NCBI GenBank assembly: GCA_028826165.1
Contig: JAPDFW010000113.1
Span: 120,062-184,061 of the forward strand
DNA from: Anaeramoeba ignava
Taxonomy: Eukaryota; Metamonada; Anaeramoebidae
Direction: 5' to 3'
Length of the DNA: 64,000 nt
Shown here: one piece after another, positions 13,601 to 22,130 of the stretch
Layout: each line of letters opens with the position of its first letter
Position numbering within the stretch: the stretch's first letter is position 1
Position numbers and translations under genes: made by a program
Notes under the pieces: model-generated
Told to the model about the DNA's origin: nothing
What the model saw: the letters and a program-made list of their open reading frames with translations, nothing else
Database searches by the model: none

Positions 13601-14612
13601 ATTAAATTATAAATTAAATTATAAATAAAATTATAAATTAAAATTATAAATAAAATTATAAATTAAAATTATAAATTAAATTATAAATTAAAATTATAAA
13701 TAAAAATATAAATAAAAAAATATAAATAAAATTATAAATTAAATTATAAATTAAAATTATAAATTAAAAATATAAATAAAATTATAAATTAAAATTATAA
13801 ATAAAATTATAAATAAAATTATAAATAAAATTATAAATAAAATTATAAATAAAATTATAAATAAAATTAAAAATTTAATTATAAATTTTAAAATAAATAA
13901 AATTATAAATATAATTATAAATAAAATTATAAATAAAATTATAAATATAATTATAAATAAAATTATAAATTAAATTATAAATAAAATTATAAATAAAATT
14001 ATAAATAAAATTATAAATAAAATTATAAATAAAATTATAAATTAAAATTATAAATAAAATTATAAATTAAATTATAATTTACGATGAACTGCTTTTCCTC
14101 CAAGATAATCATCTAATTCAACTGTTTTATATGCTGCAACTCCTGATTCATCTTGTGTAGTTTCAGTTCCAAGCCAGAAATAAGCATCATAACCTAATCC
14201 AAAAGTTAATTTTTTTGTCTAATAAAAAAAAAAGCAAAAAAAAAGAAAAAAAAAGCAAAAAAAAATTTTTTTTAATTGTTTTAATTTAATTTTAAATATA
14301 AATATTTAAAGGGGTATTTTTTTTGAATTTATTTTATTTTATTTTAATTTTTTACATGAAGGCAAATAAATGAATCTCCAGTTAAGAAAACACCAGGTCT
14401 TGGCCATGGAACCACTTTCAATTTCTCAATTCTCCAAACTTCAATTCCTCTGTTTTAAAATGAGAATTAAAAAAAAAAAAAAGCAAAAAAATTTTAAATA
14501 AAAAAAGATTAATTTTAATTTTAATTTTTTTTAATTTAAATTTATTTATATTTTTATTTATAAATCTTTACGGTTTTTGTCCTGGTTTAAATTTAACAAA
14601 TTCACTTGTCAT
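10670..14612 (-). CDS. Villin (six gelsolin repeats plus headpiece)
   Basis: Actin-filament severing, capping and bundling protein. I rebuilt four exons on the minus strand: 14612-14572, 14449-14356, 14218-14083 and 12807-10670. All introns are GT-AG and frame is kept, giving 802 aa (vertebrate villin is about 827). The start [14 protein letters not shown] runs into [16 protein letters not shown], then [16 protein letters not shown] and DDYLGGKAV, all typical of gelsolin repeat 1. The 12.8-kb exon holds the rest of repeats 1-6 ([40 protein letters not shown]). The last ~40 residues are a villin headpiece: [32 protein letters not shown], ending GLF. The headpiece separates villin from gelsolin. 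The gene is divergently arranged with the ankyrin-BTB gene. Confidence 0.95.
12808..14082. repeat. Villin intron 3 filled with an 11-bp satellite
   Basis: A 1,275-bp GT-AG intron in sense orientation on the minus strand. It is made almost only of AAATTATAAAT (11 bp) units with small variants. Sense and antisense strands both almost lack G and C, so no internal splice signals exist. The split codon at the boundaries restores the family motif V-H-H-R-E-V-Q. Confidence 0.9.
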
Positions 14613-14871
14613 GTTTTTCTTTTAATATTTCTTTTAATTTAATTTTTTGAGTTTTTTTTTTTTTTAATTGGAAATAAAAAAATGAAAAGTTTGCAGGCAA
14701 AAAAATTTATTTTTTATTTTAATTTTTTTTTTTTTTAAAATTATTTAAATATAAATTTATATATATATCTTTTTATATTTTAAATATTTTTTATTTTTTT
14801 TTTTCTCCTTTTATTTATTTTTATTCTCCTTTTTTTATTTTTTTTTTTTCTTTTTCTTTTTTAATTAAAAA
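14613..14871. promoter_or_regulatory. Divergent intergenic region between villin and ankyrin-BTB gene 1
   Basis: 259 bp separate the two start codons (14612 minus, 14872 plus), so both promoters must lie here. On the plus side there are long T runs with short CTCC interruptions before the ATG. On the minus side, sense ACTTTTCATTTTTTTATT lies about 65 bp upstream of the villin ATG. This T-run/CAT/T-run pattern recurs upstream of most genes in the window. No TATA box can be singled out from the A+T background. Confidence 0.5.
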
Positions 14872-17800
14872 ATGAATGAATTAATTCAAGCAATTCAAAA
14901 TAATAATATAAAATTAATTAAACAATTATTAAAAAATTCAGAAATTGATTTAAATTTTCATTTTAATGAAAATAATGTAAATTTAAACTTGAAAAACACA
15001 ATTTTAAACACAAAATTTACATTTATAAAATGAATTCTTTAAAAGAATAACAGTTTTTTACATATTGCTTGTTCTCATAATGCTAATTTAAAAATTCTTA
15101 AAATATTAATTGAGAAAGGTGCTGATGTTAATTTAAGAAATGTTGCTATTCTTTTTATCAAATCATTTATAATTAAATTTATAATTAAATTTATAATAAA
15201 ATTTATAACAAAATTTATAATTAAATTTATAATTATATTTATAATTAAATTTATAATTAAATTTATAATAAATTTATAATTAAATTTATAATTAAATTTA
15301 TAATTAAATTTATAATTAAATTTATAATTAAATTTATAATTAAATTTATAATTAAATTTATAATTAAATTTATAATTAAATTTATAATTAAATTTATAAT
15401 TAAATTTATAATTAAATTTATAATTAAATTTATAATTATATTTATAATTAAATTTATAATTAAATTTATAATTAAATTTATATTTATAATTAAATTTATA
15501 ATTAAATTTATAATTAAATTTATAATTAAATTTATAATTAAATTTATAATTAAATTTATAATTAAATTTATATTTATAATTAAAATTTATAATTAAATTT
15601 ATAATTAAATTTATAATTAAATTTATAATTAAATTTATAATTAAATTTATAATTAAATTTATAATTAAATTTATAATTAAATTTATAATTAAATTTATAA
15701 TTAAATTTATAATTAAATTTATAATTAAATTTATAATTAAATTTATAATTAAATTTATAATTAAATTTTTTAATTAAATTTATAATTAAATTTTACAATT
15801 AAATATATAATTAAATTTATATTTAAATTTATAATCAAATTTATATTTAAATTTATAATCAAATTTATAATTATATTTATAATATTAAAATTTATAATTA
15901 AATTTATAATTAAATTTTATAATTAAATTTATAATTAAATTTATAATTAAATTTATAATTAAATTTATAATTAAATTTATAATTAAATTTATAATTAAAT
16001 TTATAAATAAATTTATAATTAAATTTATAATTAAATTTATAATTAAATTTTTAATTAAATTTTTTTGATTTATAGAATGTAAATTTATAAATTTAAAAAC
16101 TTTAAATTTCTAATTATTTATTTAAAAAAAGAGAGTAAATTTGAAAATAAATATTATTTTTATTCTATATTTTTATTCCATATTTTTAGTCTGAAACACC
16201 ACTTTATATAGCTTGTTTATTTGGTCTAAAATTAAATTGTCTTAAATTCTTAATTAAATCTGGTGCTGATATTCATGCTCAAAATGTATATTTTATCATA
16301 ATTATTTTTATTTTTATTTTTATTTTTATATTTATTTTTATTCCATATTTTTTTAGAAAGTAAAATTATTAAATAAATCTTAATTTCCTTTTTTTTTTCT
16401 TATTAAAAATGAATTAGGATGTAAGTTATTTTATTTTCTTGATAAAATTTTTTTTATTTTTTCTATATTTTCTAAATTAAAAAGAAAGATACACCATTAC
16501 ATGGTGCTTGTGAAAGAGGAGATTTAGATGCAATCAAATTCTTGATTGAAGAAGGTGCAAAAGTTAATATTAAAAATGTATAAAAAAAAAAAGCAAAATT
16601 CATTTCATTATATTTATTCAAAATAAATAAATAGGATGTATTTCATTGTATTTTAGTTTAGTTTATTATTTAATTTTGCTAAAATTTATTTATCTAGTGG
16701 GTTGGTTATTCTTTAATTTATTTATAATTCAATAATAATCTTATTTGCATTTTTTTGTTAAAAAAAAGGATGAAATTCCTCTTCATTATTCTTGTACTTC
16801 TCTCTTAAAATTGGAAATTATTCAAATACTTTTAGAAACAGGATCAGATATTCTTTCACAAACTGTAATGATTTGAATAAAACATTTCAAAAACATTTCA
16901 ATTCAAAAATATTTCAAAAACAATTCAAAAACAATTCAAAAACATTTCAAAAACATTTCAATTCAAAAATATTCCATTTCAAAAATATTTCAATTCAAAA
17001 ATATTTCAATTCAAAAATATTTCAATTCAAAAATATTCCAATTCAAAAATATTTCAATTCAAAAACATTTCAATTCAAAAATATTTCAATTCAAAAATAT
17101 TTCAATTCAAAAACATTTCAATTCAAAAATATTTCAATTCAAAAATATTTCAATTCAAAAATATTTCAATTTAAAAACAATTCAAAAACATTTCAATTCA
17201 AAAATATTCCAATTCAAAAATATTTCAATTCAAAAATATTTCAATTCAAAAATATTCCAATTCAAAAATATTCCAATTCAAAAATATTTCAATTCAAAAA
17301 TATTTCAATTCAAAAATATTTCAATTCAAAAATATTTCAATTCAAAAATATTACAATTCAAAAATATTTCAATTCAAAAACAATTCAAAAACAATTCAAA
17401 AACAATTCAAAAATATTTCAAAAACAATTCAAAAACATTTCAATTCAAAAATATTTCAATTCAAAAATATTCTAATTCAAAAACATTTCAAAAACAATTC
17501 AAAAATATTTCAATTCAAAAATATTACAATTCAAAAATATTTCAATTCAAAAACAATTCAAAAACAATTCAAAAACATTTCAAAAATATTGATTAATTTA
17601 AATTAATTTAGAAAGTAAAAATTTTATAAATTATTCCTCAAAATAAAAATTTATCTTTTTTTATTTGGAAAATTTATACTTTTTAATTTAGTTTGTAATT
17701 TTCAAATAAGAATTCTCTTTTTCTCTTCAAAGAAATGAAAAATTGTTTTGATTAAATTTAATCAATAAAATTCAAATCTATATTTATAGCAAGAAACACC

Positions 17801-19411
17801 ACTTCATTATGCTTGTGTAAATAGAGCATCACATGAAATTGTTCAATTAATGTTAAATTTTGGTGCAAGTGTTTCAATTGAAAATGTTCGATTAATTTTT
17901 ATAATTTAATAAACGAATTTTAATATTTATTAAATTATATATAAATAAAAAAAAAGAAAGTAAATTTGGAAATTTGGAAAATATTTAATGATTGAAATTA
18001 TGTTTTTTATTTTTGATAGAGAGTATTTATTAAAAAACAAAAAATCATTTAAAAACTTTTTTTTAATTTTTTTTTTGTATAAAATTAAGCTTTATACTCC
18101 TCTTCATTATGCTTGCTTAAGTGAATGCGAATATCAAGTTATTGATCTTTTAATAAAAGCAGGTGCAAATGTTAATGCTAGAAATGTAAATATTTCTGGT
18201 TTTTAAAGCTTTATTTTATCAAAATAACAATATTTTCAATAAATAAATAAATAGGATGTAAATTTATTCAATAAATTGTTTTTTTTTTAAAAATTAAAAT
18301 TAATATATTTAGCAAGTAATTTAAATAATTTCATATTTATATTTCAAATTTATATTCATATTTAAATTCATAAAGGAAATAACTCCATTACATTATGCAA
18401 TTAAAAAAGAAATGAGTTTTGAAGCAATAGAATTATTACTAAATGCAGGAGCAGATATTAATATTTTAAATGTATTGATTAAAAATTAATTCTCAATAAA
18501 AAATTGTTTTAAATCAATTTAAATTTGTTTTGAATATCAGAATGTAATTTAATCAAAAAGTAAATAAAAATAAAAAAATTAAAATCATTTTAAAAAGAGA
18601 GTAAAATAAAATTAAAATTAAATAAAAAATAATTTATTCAGAATTGAATTGAATATTATCTTAGGGAGAAGAATTAGAACCACTTCGTGATAATGTAAAA
18701 GAATTATTCCAATATCATTCCAGTTTCGAAGAAGATTTCACAAATTTATTTTCACGACAAGAATTTACAGATGAAATAATTCAATGCAAAAATGGAGAAT
18801 TTGGTGTTCATAAAATGATTATCAATTACAGAATTGGGGAGAAAAAATACCCACAAATATATCAAGTTCTGAAAAATTGGGATAAAAAAAAGGCGATGAA
18901 ATTTTTTGAATTTTTATATGGAAATTGTGTTAAAGCATTTACACAAGAAAACGAAATACAAAATCTTTTGAAAGAACTTTCTTTTACAGAATTTAAAAAT
19001 AAAAGAGGAAAAAAAGGATTAATTGATGATTTTGAACGAATGATTCAAGATGAAAATTCAAAAGATTTTCAAATTATTGTTGAACAAAAACCTATTCGTG
19101 TTCATAAAATTGTTTTGATAGCAAGAAGTGATCTTTTTAGAGGAATGTTTCTTAATGTTCAAGATGATTCCAATCAAGTAAAAGATTATAGTGGCAAATC
19201 TTATGAAACCATAAGAACTTTAGTTAATTTCTTTTATAATGATCAACTTCCTGATTCAGTTTCTAATCAAGTTGTAACGGAATTATTGGATTGCAAAGAT
19301 TTTTATCAGTTAAATCAAAATACTATTTTGAATTATAAATTGAAAAATATAATGAAGAAAAGAAAAATGACAAAAAATTTAGCAGAAATTGAGAATTATG
19401 AAAAGATTTAA
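14872..19411 (+). CDS. Ankyrin-repeat protein with C-terminal tandem BTB domains, split by microexons
   Basis: Nine large exons: 14872-14976, 15046-15141, 16190-16285, 16485-16577, 16769-16864, 17790-17885, 18090-18185, 18376-18471, 18665-19411. All junctions are phase 0. Exons 2-8 are 96 nt each (one is 93) and each codes one ankyrin repeat (TPLHYAC..., LLI..GA.VN.RN). Each of the seven introns between exon 2 and exon 9 also holds two trinucleotides flanked by AG and GT, read here as one-codon exons, giving about 520 aa. The last exon carries two BTB/POZ-like segments; the second (SKDFQIIVEQKPIRVHKIVL) is clear, the first weaker. The likely role is a protein-interaction adaptor, perhaps cullin-3 linked (family inference). 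The intronless paralogue is at 33785-36937. The large exons are certain; the microexons are a hypothesis. Confidence 0.85.
15142..16189. repeat. Intron satellite, 12-bp TTATAATTAAAT unit
   Basis: The satellite fills about 15168-16065 of the region between ankyrin exons 2 and 3. The unit TTATAATTAAAT contains no G or C. Occasional variants insert ATTTATATT or replace AATT with AATC. The array stops about 10 bp before the first candidate microexon at 16076. Confidence 0.9.
16076..16134 (+). other. Candidate microexon pair, ankyrin junction 1 (AAT, AGA)
   Basis: TATAG|AAT|GTAAAT puts AAT (Asn) at 16076-16078. AAAAG|AGA|GTAAAT puts AGA (Arg) at 16132-16134. Both have AG before and GTAAAT after. 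Joined to the flanking exons they read NLRN-NR-SETPLY, the normal loop length between ankyrin repeats. Confidence 0.55.
16357..16420 (+). other. Candidate microexon pair, ankyrin junction 2 (AAA, GAT)
   Basis: TTTAG|AAA|GTAAAA gives Lys at 16357-16359 and ATTAG|GAT|GTAAGT gives Asp at 16418-16420. Joined reading is HAQN-KD-KDTPLH. The second donor, GTAAGT, is the consensus 5' splice site although it sits only 3 nt after an acceptor. Confidence 0.6.
16635..16700 (+). other. Candidate microexon pair, ankyrin junction 3 (GAT, TGG)
   Basis: AATAG|GAT|GTATTT gives Asp at 16635-16637 and TCTAG|TGG|GTTGGT gives Trp at 16698-16700. Joined reading is NIKN-DW-DEIPLH. Asp and Trp are both common at these loop positions in ankyrin repeats. 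The GTTGGT donor is the weakest of the set. Confidence 0.5.
16865..17789. repeat. Intron satellite, 16-bp TTCAATTCAAAAATAT unit
   Basis: The satellite fills about 16880-17590 of the region between ankyrin exons 5 and 6. The sense strand is TTCAATTCAAAAATAT with shorter TTCAAAAACA variants and has virtually no G. A long open frame across it (16792-17475, repeating FNSKIFQ) is a product of a stop-poor repeat and not a gene. Confidence 0.9.
17612..17694 (+). other. Candidate microexon pair, ankyrin junction 4 (AAA, TTT)
   Basis: TTTAG|AAA|GTAAAA gives Lys at 17612-17614 and TTTAG|TTT|GTAATT gives Phe at 17692-17694. Joined reading is LSQT-KF-QETPLH. The pair lies just after the 16-bp satellite. 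Confidence 0.55.
17957..18022 (+). other. Candidate microexon pair, ankyrin junction 5 (AAA, AGA)
   Basis: AAAAG|AAA|GTAAAT gives Lys at 17957-17959 and GATAG|AGA|GTATTT gives Arg at 18020-18022. Joined reading is SIEN-KR-LYTPLH. Confidence 0.55.
18255..18315 (+). other. Candidate microexon pair, ankyrin junction 6 (GAT, CAA)
   Basis: AATAG|GAT|GTAAAT gives Asp at 18255-18257 and TTTAG|CAA|GTAATT gives Gln at 18313-18315. Joined reading is NARN-DQ-EITPLH, a near-textbook ankyrin loop. This is the cleanest of the seven pairs. Confidence 0.6.
18541..18600 (+). other. Candidate microexon pair, ankyrin junction 7 (AAT, AGA)
   Basis: ATCAG|AAT|GTAATT gives Asn at 18541-18543 and AAAAG|AGA|GTAAAA gives Arg at 18598-18600. 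Joined reading is NILN-NR-GEELEPL, leading into the BTB exon. The codon pair is the same as at junction 1. Confidence 0.5.
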
Positions 19412-19594
19412 TAAATAATAAAAAATAATAAAAAATAATTTGGAAAAGATTTAATATTTAATTTTAAATTTGTTTTATTTGTTAATGTCAAAAAAAAATG
19501 TCAAAAAAAAAAAAAAATCATTCACTATAAAAAAACCGAAAAAAAAATTTTTTTCATTTTTCATTTTTCATTTTTTTTTTCTCTTATTTATTTA

Positions 19595-22063
19595 ATGACA
19601 ACATCACAAATCCAAACAACACCTAAAATCCAAAAATTAACGCAAGAAGTAATAAATCGAATAGCAGCAGGAGAAGTAATACAAAGACCAAGTTCAGCAA
19701 TAAAAGAATTATTAGAAAACAGTTTAGATGCGAAATCAACAAGCATCACAATACAAATCAAAGAAGGGGGATTAAAACAGATCAGAATAATAGATAATGG
19801 ACATGGAATTAAAGTAGAAGATCTGCCTCTTCTTTGCGAACGATTTACAACAAGCAAACTAAGAAGTTTTGAAGATCTTCAACAAATTTCAACGTTTGGC
19901 TTTAGAGGAGAAGCTCTTGCAAGCATTAGTCATGTTGCCCATATTTCAATTATAACAAAAACTCCTGATTCTTCTTGCGCTTATAAGGCTTGTTATGCTG
20001 ATGGCGCTTTATCTCCTTGCGGAAGAGACGGAAATAAAGACCCTCAGCCTTGCGCAGGAACAAATGGAACTCAAATCAATGTTGAAGATCTTTTTTATAA
20101 TGTTCTTACAAGAAAACGTGCTTTTGGAAATGCAAACAAAGAGTTTCGACGAATTGTCGATGTTGTTTCTAAATATTCTATTCTTAATAATCATGTTTCT
20201 TTCACTTGCAAAAGACACGATCAAAAATCTCCAACTTTGCATACTTCCCAAACAACTAATCGCACAAATACTATTCAAAACATTTATGGAGCAAATTTAG
20301 CTTCTCAACTTATTACTTTTAGTTTCGAAAATACTGACTATCCCCATTCAGTAGAAGCTATTATTTCAAACACTATTTATAGCATGAAAAAATTTCTTTT
20401 TATTCTCTTTATCAATAACAGACTTGTTGATAATGTTTCTTTGAAAAAAGCTGTTGAATCAGCTTATTCTGCTTATTTGCAAAGAGGTGTTCATCCTTTT
20501 GTTTTTCTTTCTATTAAAATCCCTCCAAATAATTTGGATGTTAATATTCATCCAACAAAAAAAGAAGTTCGTTTTCTTCATGAAGAAAAAATTATCGAGT
20601 CAATTCAAGAACAAATTATGAAAAAATTACAAGAATCTTCATCTTCTAAAACATTTATAACAACATCTCAACTTTCATCAACAAAATTATCTTCTCAAAT
20701 TTTAATTATATCAGATAAATCACAAACAAAGAAAACACCTGTTAAATCTATTATTGAGAAGAATTCAAGTTTACCATTTGAAAAAGTGAAGAAGAATTTG
20801 AATGAAAATGAAAATGAAAATGAAAATCAAATTAAAAATACAAATAATGAAAATAATGAAAATAATGAAAATACTAAAAAAGGAGCCTATCAATATCAAA
20901 GAGTTAGAGTTGATGATACAGATCAAACTCTTGATAAATTTATTCTTTCTGAAAGGATTCATAATAAAGAAAATAATAATAAAGAAAATAAAAATAATGA
21001 AAATAAAAATAATGAAAATAATAATGAAAATAATAATATGGAAATTGAATCTATTGATTTACTTGTTGAAAGTCAAAATTCTGAATCAATTACAAAAAAT
21101 TCAACAAATTCAACAATTTCAGATTTATCAATTTCTGTTGATGAAAAAGATAAAGATAAAAAGAAAAAAGATAAAAAGAAAAAAGATAAAAAAAAAGATA
21201 AAAAGAAAGATAAAAAGAAAAAAGAAGAAAATTCACAAATTTCTTCTAATAAAACATTCCTGAAAAAACGTAGAAAATGGAGAGATGTTCAACTCACAAG
21301 CATAAAAACACTTCGACAAGAAATCGAAGATAACAAACATGAAATAATCAGCGATATATTCAATCATCATGTATTTGTAGGATTAATCGACACAAGACAC
21401 GCACTAATTCAATACCAAACAAAATTATATCTAGTTGATGTATTTTTAACAACAAGAGAACTTTTCTATCAAAATATATTAAAAAAATTCTCAAACTTTT
21501 CAATCATAAAATTTGAAAAAGCACTTTCTTTAAAAGAATTAATATTTATAGCATTAAATAGTAATTTTAGTGGATGGAGTTCAGAAGATGGAGATAAAAA
21601 TGAATTTGCAGATTCTGTTGTTGATATTTTTCTCTCAAGAAGATTGATGCTACTTGATTATTTTTCAATTGAAGTTTCTCAAGAAGGAAATCTTTGTTCT
21701 CTTCCACTTTTGATTAATGATTATATTCCTAATTTTAGTTTTCTTCCTGTTCTTATTCTTCGTTTGGGAACTGAAGTTGATTGGAGTGAAGAATTTAATT
21801 GTTTAAAAATGATTAGCCATGAATTGGCTGAATTTTATGCTTTTAAAAATATTCCAAATTTTGAAAATCAAAATCAAATTCAAAATCAAATTCAAAATCA
21901 AAATCAATCAGATAAAATTTTATCACAAAAAGAAATTATTCAATCTCTTGTTTTTCCTACTTTTAAAAAGGGTTTTGTTGCTCCTCAATGGTTTATGACT
22001 GAAAGTGTTATTGTGGAAATTGCTTCTTTAGAAAAATTATATAAGATTTTTGAAAGATGTTAA
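19595..22063 (+). CDS. MLH1: DNA mismatch repair protein MLH1
   Basis: Single-exon 822-aa MutL homologue, the shared subunit of MutL heterodimers in nuclear mismatch repair. The N-terminal GHKL ATPase shows motif I (KELLENSLDA, residues 37-46), motif II (DNGHGI, 67-72) and motif III (TTSKL and GFRGEALAS, to 110), then GTNGTQINVEDLFYN and the transducer lysine region (NIHPTKKEVRF). A low-complexity linker of N/E/K repeats takes up roughly residues 380-550. The C-terminal interaction domain follows and ends in FERC, the conserved MLH1 C-terminus, which separates it from PMS1/PMS2. No metal-binding endonuclease motif DQHA..E is seen, as expected for non-fungal-type MLH1 alone. The ATG follows a T-rich stretch with repeated TTTTTCAT. 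WDR55 starts 67 bp after the stop. Confidence 0.97.
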   Translation: MTTSQIQTTPKIQKLTQEVINRIAAGEVIQRPSSAIKELLENSLDAKSTSITIQIKEGGLKQIRIIDNGHGIKVEDLPLLCERFTTSKLRSFEDLQQISTFGFRGEALASISHVAHISIITKTPDSSCAYKACYADGALSPCGRDGNKDPQPCAGTNGTQINVEDLFYNVLTRKRAFGNANKEFRRIVDVVSKYSILNNHVSFTCKRHDQKSPTLHTSQTTNRTNTIQNIYGANLASQLITFSFENTDYPHSVEAIISNTIYSMKKFLFILFINNRLVDNVSLKKAVESAYSAYLQRGVHPFVFLSIKIPPNNLDVNIHPTKKEVRFLHEEKIIESIQEQIMKKLQESSSSKTFITTSQLSSTKLSSQILIISDKSQTKKTPVKSIIEKNSSLPFEKVKKNLNENENENENQIKNTNNENNENNENTKKGAYQYQRVRVDDTDQTLDKFILSERIHNKENNNKENKNNENKNNENNNENNNMEIESIDLLVESQNSESITKNSTNSTISDLSISVDEKDKDKKKKDKKKKDKKKDKKKDKKKKEENSQISSNKTFLKKRRKWRDVQLTSIKTLRQEIEDNKHEIISDIFNHHVFVGLIDTRHALIQYQTKLYLVDVFLTTRELFYQNILKKFSNFSIIKFEKALSLKELIFIALNSNFSGWSSEDGDKNEFADSVVDIFLSRRLMLLDYFSIEVSQEGNLCSLPLLINDYIPNFSFLPVLILRLGTEVDWSEEFNCLKMISHELAEFYAFKNIPNFENQNQIQNQIQNQNQSDKILSQKEIIQSLVFPTFKKGFVAPQWFMTESVIVEIASLEKLYKIFERC

Positions 22064-22130
22064 AAAACAAAAATCAAAAAAAAAAAATTTTTAATTTTTT
22101 AATTTCATTTTTTTCATTTTTTTTCTTTTA

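Noticed and set aside
16792-17475. 227-codon open frame repeating FNSKIFQ
   Set aside because: It runs through a 16-bp satellite inside a supported intron; the unit happens to lack stops.
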